From contig CM056993.1 of the NCBI GenBank assembly GCA_029891345.1, forward strand, positions 106,011,300 to 106,075,299: DNA of 64,000 nucleotides. The letters run 5' to 3'. Positions 56,801 through 64,000 of the stretch are shown here, in pieces (the stretch's first letter is position 1; every line of letters starts with the position of its first letter). The stretch comes from Dryococelus australis (lineage: Eukaryota > Arthropoda > Insecta > Phasmatodea > Phasmatidae). The translations under genes were made by a program, and so were the position numbers. The notes under the pieces are model-generated. The model ran no database searches and was not told the DNA's origin. It worked only from the letters and a program-made list of their open reading frames with translations.

Positions 56801-57028
56801 TCATGGAGTCACAGCACAGGTGAATTCAATTAGTGTATTTGTTGGTTTTCCATTCAAATATGAACCGCCTACAATATTAACATTTATATGACATACATTT
56901 ACCGACAATATATTAATCTGTTTTGGCGATTCGTGCAATTCATTAGTAGGATACAGTGTCCGTTCGTAACCTAGCATATTTGCAACTGAATTGTCTTCCG
57001 AGAAATCGATATCAATGTTACTATACAT
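56801..57028 (-). pseudogene. Polinton part, penton-like minor capsid
   Basis: Contains MLGYERTLYPTNELHESPKQ and NVCHINVNIVGGSYLNGKPT, followed by NTLIEF. This wording is typical of the C-terminal part of the Polinton penton-like single jelly-roll protein, the minor capsid protein at capsid vertices. Confidence 0.65.
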
Positions 57029-57428
57029 TGCACTAGTTAACGTATTTGGATTTCTACATAATCAGAAATGTACGTCTTCAGGAAATGCAACTTTAATGAA
57101 TGTTTCAATGTCATTTAACTCATAAGATCCTTTGGTATCCCAATCTTGTATGCTTTTTTACCAATATTAGTCATAAATGACTGTTTACGCATATCAATGT
57201 TTGGTATGTTGTTGTAAGTAACGAATTCTATAGTACTTATTTTCCATTTCCATCTAACTCTAATGCAGGGAAATATACCGCATGAAATGGCAACGAATTT
57301 TCATTTAATGTCAACATAATTGACATATTAATAATATGTTTTACAATTACTTATATATGACAATTTATAGCCAAAAAAAGTAAACATAATTGTCTGCAAT
57401 TGATTGTATTTGGTAATTGTTCCGATTT

Positions 57429-57659
57429 TTAATTGTATCTTAATTGTGTGTTTTTTATATAGTTACATATTTCAATTAGAGGACGTAAATCGCCGAAACT
57501 GTTGTAATATAATGATTGATTTACATTTTTAATTAATGCAACCAAATGCATTCCTTCATTTTGTTTCGAAACTAAATTAACAATCATACATTCATGAAGA
57601 TTTGGTTTCTTTGGTAAATCGTCTCTCATATACACACCTCGGAAATAGGGAATATCCAT
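57429..57659 (-). pseudogene. Polinton part, adenain-like cysteine protease
   Basis: Contains IPYFRGVYMRDDLP, HECMIVNL, EGMHLVALIKN and YYNSFGDLRPLIEICNYIK. This is the order found in the adenovirus-type maturation protease of Polintons, which cleaves capsid precursors. Confidence 0.75.
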
Positions 57660-57914
57660 TTCTTTACAAATACTCTTTGTTTGTTAATGCACGTTTTGTA
57701 AGACTATTTAGGACTTTCTGTGTTTTTTTCCACGTTTGGAGTTTCTTCGTCCCTGTCCAACTTTATAGGTTTTCAAATACATTCCTTTACCTTTTGATTT
57801 AACTGCTTTACTAAGTGCCGAAACCCCTCAGAGGATTGATCCAAGAGCTGTTAATGCTGGAAATAGGTATGGAATAATTCCTCCTTTCTTTGTTTTTCAT
57901 TTGGTTTTGCATTT

Positions 57915-58277
57915 TCAGTCCGTGTCTCTCTTCACCTTCGAGCGCATAACTTTATCATCAATCCAAGCTCCAAGCTTTTTACTTGTAGATGTAGGTGGAT
58001 TCTTCCTTATATTTGCTGATTTATCGGCTAGAATTGTATCCGCTATATGTCTTTCTTTCAAAATGTTTGTTCGATCGTAAACTATATCGTGTTCTTTACA
58101 CATGTTATCCAAAGAGTTCATTACTTGATTGTTACATTTCAAACGTTTCGCAAGTTTAGTACCTGTTATGCAATAATTGTATTTCTGTAAATGTAATTCA
58201 ATTTGTAATTTATTAATTAATGTATTCAATACACCACGTCCTATTTTGATATGTTTAGAATGAGGTATTGTTTTCAA
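57915..58277 (-). pseudogene. Polinton part, phospholipase A2-like protein
   Basis: Contains GTKLAKRLKC, NSLDNMCKEHDIVYDRTN and KERHIADTILADKSA. This matches the parvovirus/Polinton phospholipase A2-like domain (GPGT.L..RL...., LD..CKEHDI.Y, ERH.AD..LADKA). Confidence 0.82.
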
Positions 58278-58356
58278 CTGAACACTAGTCTTTATATCGA
58301 CCTACATTAATAGTTTTATGTTAGTATGTTATGTAATACTGTGTAATTGTGTATAA

Positions 58357-58770
58357 ATGAATGTTATAAAACAAAATGTACATCTGCTGATAATTGTAAA
58401 TATGAAAGAAAATGCAATTGAACAGAAACATGGTATTCTTTTACCATCAAATATATGTTGTATAATAACTGGTCCTTCTTCACGTGGTAAAAGTTGTGTT
58501 ATTATGTCATTGCTGGAGCATCCGAATGGACTTAAATTTGAAAATGTATGTGTGTTTTGTAAAACAATAAAAGAGAAATATCAATGGTTAGCGGCCATTT
58601 TATCGTTAGTTGAAGGAATGCGATATTTCCCTTTTACAAATAAAGAACATATAGTGCCTCCGAATGAAGTATTGCCCAATTCCATATTTATTTTTGACGG
58701 TCTTTGGTGTGAGCCACAGGGTGAAATACAGCAATATTTTAGTTTTGGCCGACTTTCAAACATTGATTGA
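58357..58770 (+). pseudogene. Polinton part, A32-type packaging ATPase
   Basis: Contains CCIITGPSSRGKSCVIMSLL (Walker A region), FENVCVFCKTIKEKYQWL, and IFIFDGLW followed by IQQYFSFGRLSNID (Walker B and following helix). This is the FtsK/HerA-type genome-packaging ATPase of Polintons and related viruses. It lies head-to-head with the phospholipase-like part on the other strand. Confidence 0.88.
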
Positions 58771-59041
58771 TTTATCTATCGCGAAGTTACACACCTAAAT
58801 ACCGAACCATAATTTGCACAATAACGAAAATTTGGTAATTGTGTTTAAAATGGATAATATGAATCTGCAACATATTTACAATTATCATATTTTAGGCGAT
58901 ATGGCATTTACAATGTTTAAAGATATGTTTTTTTACTGTTGGAAAAAAATGTGGTTTTGTGGTGATTATACCAACACTTACCCTATATAAACGCAGGTAT
59001 AGGTCTGAATTTGACATATTTTTACTTCCAGGCAAAGAAAA

Positions 59042-59386
59042 ATGAGTATCTCAAAGTTTGGACATAGCGGTATAAAACACAATGATTACAATAGCTGTTT
59101 AACCAGAAATCGCGATGGGAATTGTGATTTGAACAGACATATACTACATAACATGGGTACAGCTGTGAAAGATAGCTATGCAGTAAATAAATGTTACATG
59201 GAATACCTAAACATGGTTACGCTAAACGTATTTATATTGCAACCAAACGATCTTCAAGAGAAATTAATAAAGTTAGTTGATTTGAATGATAATTTTTATA
59301 AAAACATGAGTGTAATTGCAAACAATTTAAGCAATATTAGCACTGATTTGCAGAGTAATGAATTTAGAATAGAAGAACAATCGTAG
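59042..59386 (+). pseudogene. Polinton part, unknown coiled-coil protein
   Basis: A Met-initiated frame between the ATPase and integrase parts. The second half (DLQEKLIKLVDLNDNFYKNM and onward) looks like a coiled coil, and coiled-coil-like sequence seems to continue downstream. It may be a virion fibre or internal protein; function unknown. Confidence 0.45.
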
Positions 59387-59759
59387 TTTTTACAACACAA
59401 CTTACAGAAATGCAAGAAAATGTAAGAGTTGTAATTAATGAAGTTGTAAACGCTAATATTACAAAACAACTTGAAACGAATGGAACAAATAATGAAATAT
59501 ATAAGAGATGAATTGATTAATAAACATTTGGTTTAGTTACACAAACAGATTTGAGAAAATAAAATAACGATTTGGAAACACGAATCGATTAATTAATTAA
59601 TGATTTGAAAGCTGAAACATTAACAAAATTAGATTTTTTTAAAGTAAAATTAATAAGCTTGAAAAAGCTGAAAGTAATCGATCTACTACATCAGTTAGAA
59701 AAGTAACCACTTAATTCATATATAAATATATAGAATTTTATGTAATATTAAAAAAACAT

Positions 59760-60486
59760 GTCTCTGCTTAGAAATTATATAATGTTTTATCTGCTGTGAA
59801 AGAGAAATATTTACAAGTCAAACGAGCTTGTATGGAACGGGATGTTTTAAACAAAGAAATATTTAAACCTGTTAACAGTAGAATGGATATATTGCATTCT
59901 GTGTTGAATAAACCTAGGAAGCAGATTTGGAAATGAATATGGGAAATGAAGCTTTAACAAAGAAAAAGCAAATCCTTTCTCAATTAACGTAATTTAATTT
60001 AGCTTTAAAACTATCTACATCTCCACGCCATACAACATTAAGTGTTTATCGAAATGAAAACAATCGGTTCCTGGGACATTCGTTACTTAAATTTTTGCCT
60101 GAGAATAAAATTAAAATATATGATAACGTAACTGATGTCAATGTAGGATTATTTGAATTATTGTTTAAAAACTTTCCTAGTGGATATTCCGACACTAATT
60201 TGCAGAAATATAAAGAACTTACTCTTTGAACGAATGTTAATATTCGTTCAGATGATGAAAACCATCCGAAAATAATTTAATAGGATATATGTTAGAAAGT
60301 GGAATATATAAAGATGAAATTGACAACCGTTGTTCACCTGTATATTGGAACAATCCTGATGAATTGGTCGATAAATTAAAACTTCTCATAGCTTCGAAAG
60401 GTTCTGGGAATAATTCACATACAAATGAGATTGTTGATATTGTTGAAGAATTAATGGAAGACGGTTATATTATCAATGAAGTTTAG
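59760..60486 (+). pseudogene. Polinton part, conserved unknown protein
   Basis: Contains a GLFELLFKNFPSGYSDTNLQ-type segment and, at the end, SPVYWNNPDELVDKLKLLIA with NEIVDIVEELMEDGYI. I recall this pair of segments from an uncharacterised protein that is abundant in arthropod genomes and linked to Polinton-like elements. Role unknown. Confidence 0.55.
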
Positions 60487-60499
60487 TAAGATTTAAATT

Positions 60500-61325
60500 A
60501 TCTTTTTCAAGCAGATTTGTGTGAAATGACATTACTTTCAAAATATAATAATGGGAATAAGTATATTTTAACCGTAATAGACTTTTATTCGAAATATGGT
60601 TGCGGTATACCTTCAAAAAACAAAAGTGGGAAACAGGTTACTGATGCAATGAAGATAGTTTTGAAAGAGAGAAGCCCAATTCGCTCCAAACCGACAGAGG
60701 ATCTGAATTTTTTTGTGCACCATTCACAAAACTAATGACCGAATATGGTATTAATCACCATGCAATGTATTCGAACTTGAAGCGAGTGTTGTGGAATGTT
60801 GCAACAAATTGATTAAGCTGTATATATATTAACATTTCACATCGAGGAGGACTTTCAAATGGGTTGACATTTTGCCTGAAATAGTTAAGTTTTATAATTC
60901 TAGATATCTTATAACTTTCAATATGGCTCCTAAAGAAGTTACGGATAATTGTTTAATGAAAACTATATATAATAATGTTAAAGTCATTGACGAAAGGAAA
61001 CCAAAATTTAAAGTTTGCCAATTTATATGTATCTCGATGCAGAAAGGGATCTTTGAAAAAAATTACAGTGAATTTACCTTTTCAAATATAAAGAATTATT
61101 TCTGTTAGATAAATACATCCCAGAATGTATTACATAGAAACATATGATGGAGAACCAATAAAAGGTGGATTTTATGAACATGAATTGCAAAAAGCCAGTT
61201 CTCCAAATGAATATTTGGTTGATAAAATCATTAAAAGGATGAAAGATATGTCCTTGGTTCTATGGAGAAGATTCTCAAAAGCACACGATTTCTGGATTGA
61301 GAATCAATATCTTAAAAGATTGTAA
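60500..61325 (+). pseudogene. Polinton part, retroviral-type integrase with chromodomain-like end
   Basis: Core region 60,517-60,830 contains LLSKYNNGNKYILTVIDFYS and SKNKSGKQVTDAMKIVLKE, the rve integrase pattern. The C-terminal region 60,870-61,325 contains YNSRYLITFNMAPKEVT, YEHELQKASSPNEYLVDKII and a chromodomain-like end with FSKAHDFWI. In the family this enzyme inserts the element's DNA. Confidence 0.85.
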
Positions 61326-61329
61326 TGCA

Positions 61330-63050
61330 TTGTTTGTAAACATTTCTGATACTAAATAAAAGATTTTAAATTATATTTTATGTATTATTTGATTTAATAA
61401 ACCTGTGGATGGGGATTAGATGTACAATTTATTGTGTAATCAATCCCCTTGTTTATTGGACTGACAATGGAGCAGTAATCCTATGTGATTAAATCCTTTT
61501 AATTGTGGTGTTATTCATCGTTAGTTTATCAGAGTACTTTTCTGGGTTTCATAATTGTTTGTGCTAGGTTATATGTCTTTTCTTGTAACCATACAGTTCT
61601 GGGAAACTGATTCGTTTTAAGAGAGCAAAATACTATTCCCCATACCAGAAAACTTTTTGACGATGTGTCTTAGGACATAATTTTTTGAGGGTATAGAAAT
61701 TCATAAATTTTTACAGTGTCTAGTAATTCACATTTTTTTTTAATTTAAAGTTTTTTCTCTCATAAAAGTTATGTTTAAAGTGGACTTAAACTGAAATGCA
61801 GTATCGTAAACATATTTTGCTCCCTTTTTACAAAATGCCAAAGCTTTGCGCTGGGAAAAATAGGCGAGGTGAGACAAGTAGCAAAGCACAGTGTTCAGTG
61901 GCAGTGAGCTGCAGCCAGGGCAATGCGCATAGTGGAGTGAAGTTTGGTTAGGTCGGGGGTGGTAGGGGGAAAGTTCTCTCTCCTAGTCTTATTGTGTAGG
62001 CGGCAGTGGTGTGAAGGGAAAGTTATCGGGTGGATGGAAGCAGGCGGGTGTCGATAGAGGTTTGTGGCATTTTTCTGAAGCATTCCCTCACCCGATGGGC
62101 CACGTGCATATCTCTCGCCCATGTGCGACCCGGTCCAGCCCGGCACTTCTCGACTCGTTTCCCCCTCATCAGCTCTCGAGATCTAAATTGGCCTGCTCCC
62201 TCATATACTCTATTCTCGGCTATATGCTACCTGGTATTGGACCCGAGGTTTTAAAATGACTCGTACCCGTATCTTTTGTAAAAACACGTCGCTGAAGTCG
62301 ACTCCCTTTCCCAAATAAAATTTGGAAGCGATGTTTACTCAAGATAAAGTAATTAATTTTAACGAGAATATATTTTCCTATACGATAGTATAGTCAAAGT
62401 TTTAGTGTCGCAGAGAGGTCTACACATGGAATACGTATTTTTGTCTGCTAGACGAATAAATATACATAGGATTGAAACTAAAACCACTTTTCCAATATAT
62501 TTGTTTAACATATGTTTTCAATGGTTGAAAATGAAGTTTATCTTAAGTATTGGCATACAATGAAATAGTTCAAACTTGAATTTAAAAAATACGTGTTTTA
62601 AACCCGGTGTTCTTTCGTTGTTTAAAATCTTAGCAAGTTAAAATTATGTCTTATAGCTGTGTTGATATGAAAATTAATCAGTGATTATTTAAAAGTTGTT
62701 GGAAGACGGTATAAAGTTTGCTGGAAACTGTGTAAAGTTTATAATGTCTTGTAAGTTTACTGGATTAAACTTTAATTTTTTACTTAAAATGGTTTATATT
62801 TTTAATTTAATTTATTGTGTGTTAAAACAATTTGTGTGAAATTTTATTTAGCTGGGAATGCACTAGGCTCTTTCCTTCCGAAATATAGGAGGTAGTTTTA
62901 GTGTCTGGGCGATAATAACACTTGTTAGAGGAGAGGGAAAATAGCCCAGGTCAGTTAAAAATCCACAGCTACTTCATCTAGGAAAACCATCGCTATGGCC
63001 TTGAAGCAAGCTCCATTCATAACCAAGGAAGCAGTCTGGGGGTGAAAGGC
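61330..63050. other. Polinton right arm without recognised genes
   Basis: AT-rich with a G-rich patch around 61,860-62,260. No family recognised; lies between the integrase part and the right inverted repeat. Confidence 0.45.
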
Positions 63051-63059
63051 CGATAAGCC

Positions 63060-64000
63060 GAAGCAGGGGAGCCAACACTAGAAAAGATCCTTTCTGAATA
63101 GTGTAGTGGGGGAGCGGTGTGTAGCCTTATTCTTGGAGAAAAACTTGCTTTTCCTACAAAGACAGCTTCGGGCATAGTTGGGAAGGAGTGGCTGGCATTG
63201 TGGAGTCGGAGCATATCTTATGACGAGGGGTGGAGGGTAGGGGGTGCCTACGAGCACCTGCTCTCGATGTGCATGCAACTAGGCAGTTGTCGCCATCTTG
63301 AATCAGTTGTGAATAATGAGAATCGAGGACAGATGGGTGACTGACTCCCAGGACCTCGCTGAGAAGGGGTGGTATGGGTGGCTGGTATCTTGGAGTCGGG
63401 CCGGTTTCCGAGGGAGGTAGGGGGAAGGGGGTGGTATGCAGGGTCCTCCCGATGTGCATGCAAGTAGGCAGTTGTCGCCATCTTGAGAAATTACTAAAAA
63501 TATTTGACGATCGCGGGCAGCCTGGCATCGCACTATGGTGAGAGGCGGGAATGGGGTGCAGGGAGCGAAGTGACCTCAGATATCCCAGTGAGTGCCATAT
63601 TCAGTCCATCTTCAATTTTTATGGAAAATAGACGTGCTAGTCGTCAGCTCCTTCATAAGCACCACACCTCTAGACACTTGGTCGCCGACGAGGATACCCT
63701 CGGGGATTACTGCACCAGCGACCATCACAGCTACGGACCATCTCTAGTGCTACCTGTGATTTAATATAAAAGTATTTTATAGGGAAAATATAAATTTTTT
63801 TGTGTTAACTTATTTTTTCTTTTTATATCTATATACTGTGTTTGTGGAAAGTAATTGATTCCTGTGTTTGGTAGACAAAAATACTGTTTGTGTTAAAAAC
63901 TCACTTTTTTTGTTACCAAGTGACGTGCATTTCACAGATTTAACATAAATTTGTAGCACGTCTCTATAAAGTGTTGCACAGTTATGCTTTGCGGGCTTAA
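63060..64000 (-). repeat. Polinton right terminal inverted repeat (runs off window)
   Basis: Reverse complement of 50,807-51,895 with the landmarks listed there. Continues past the window edge, so the full repeat and the element end are not seen. G/C-rich segments make several overlapping frames on both strands, which are shadows. Confidence 0.88.

Larger units (their letters stand above)
50807..64000. mobile_element. Polinton/Maverick fossil, right end beyond the window
   Basis: At least 13.2 kb. Identified by long terminal inverted repeats plus a Polinton gene set: adenain-like protease, phospholipase A2-like protein, penton-like and probable hexon-like capsid parts on the minus strand (54.3-58.3 kb), packaging ATPase and a retroviral-type integrase with chromodomain-like end on the plus strand (58.4-61.3 kb). 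The element is broken, with on the order of ten or more breaks, and no DNA polymerase B was recognised. The inverted repeats look about 80-85% identical by eye, suggesting an old insertion. Confidence 0.85.

Overview
This window is a eukaryotic intergenic or intronic stretch made almost entirely of transposable elements. It is AT-rich, and I recognise no intact host gene, rRNA or functional tRNA. The mix of tRNA-derived SINEs, a Tc1-like MITE swarm, a Helitron piece, Tc1 transposases, a DUF7869-type transposase, solo-LTR-like blocks and a Polinton fits a large arthropod genome. An insect is most likely and a polyneopteran is plausible, but the species cannot be named from the sequence.

Layout. 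0-5 kb: two joined MITEs, a SINE and two unrelated decayed Tc1 transposases on the minus strand. 5-23 kb: SINEs, MITE copies, a Tc1/mariner helix-turn-helix relic, a MITE holding a hAT dimerisation fragment, an LTR-like block inside an older repeat, and an interrupted second LTR-like block. 23.4-24.4 kb: a third Tc1 transposase, split by a MITE. 25-32 kb: a GC-rich island, a MITE inserted in its own relative, an ~89 bp minisatellite, and a three-level nest (Helitron in MITE C in MITE A). 32-44 kb: more MITE and SINE copies, with MITE A inside MITE D. 44.3-47.5 kb: a 2.8 kb DUF7869-type DNA transposon inside MITE A. 47.8-50.8 kb: no genes, only simple repeats. 50.8 kb to beyond the right edge: an old Polinton/Maverick fossil bounded by inverted repeats of at least ~1 kb.

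The main theme is one MITE superfamily, with about 25 copies in four subfamilies (A, B, C, D). Its inverted ends resemble GGCTGTTCACGGTAAAGTGAG. Several copies sit inside recognisable sequence, so the empty target can be read directly; these cases agree on a 2 bp TA target duplication and give relative ages. In one case, removing the MITE restores the reading frame of the Tc1 transposase around it.

The Polinton carries a capsid/protease block on the minus strand and a packaging ATPase/integrase block on the plus strand. It is broken, and no DNA polymerase B was recognised in the window.
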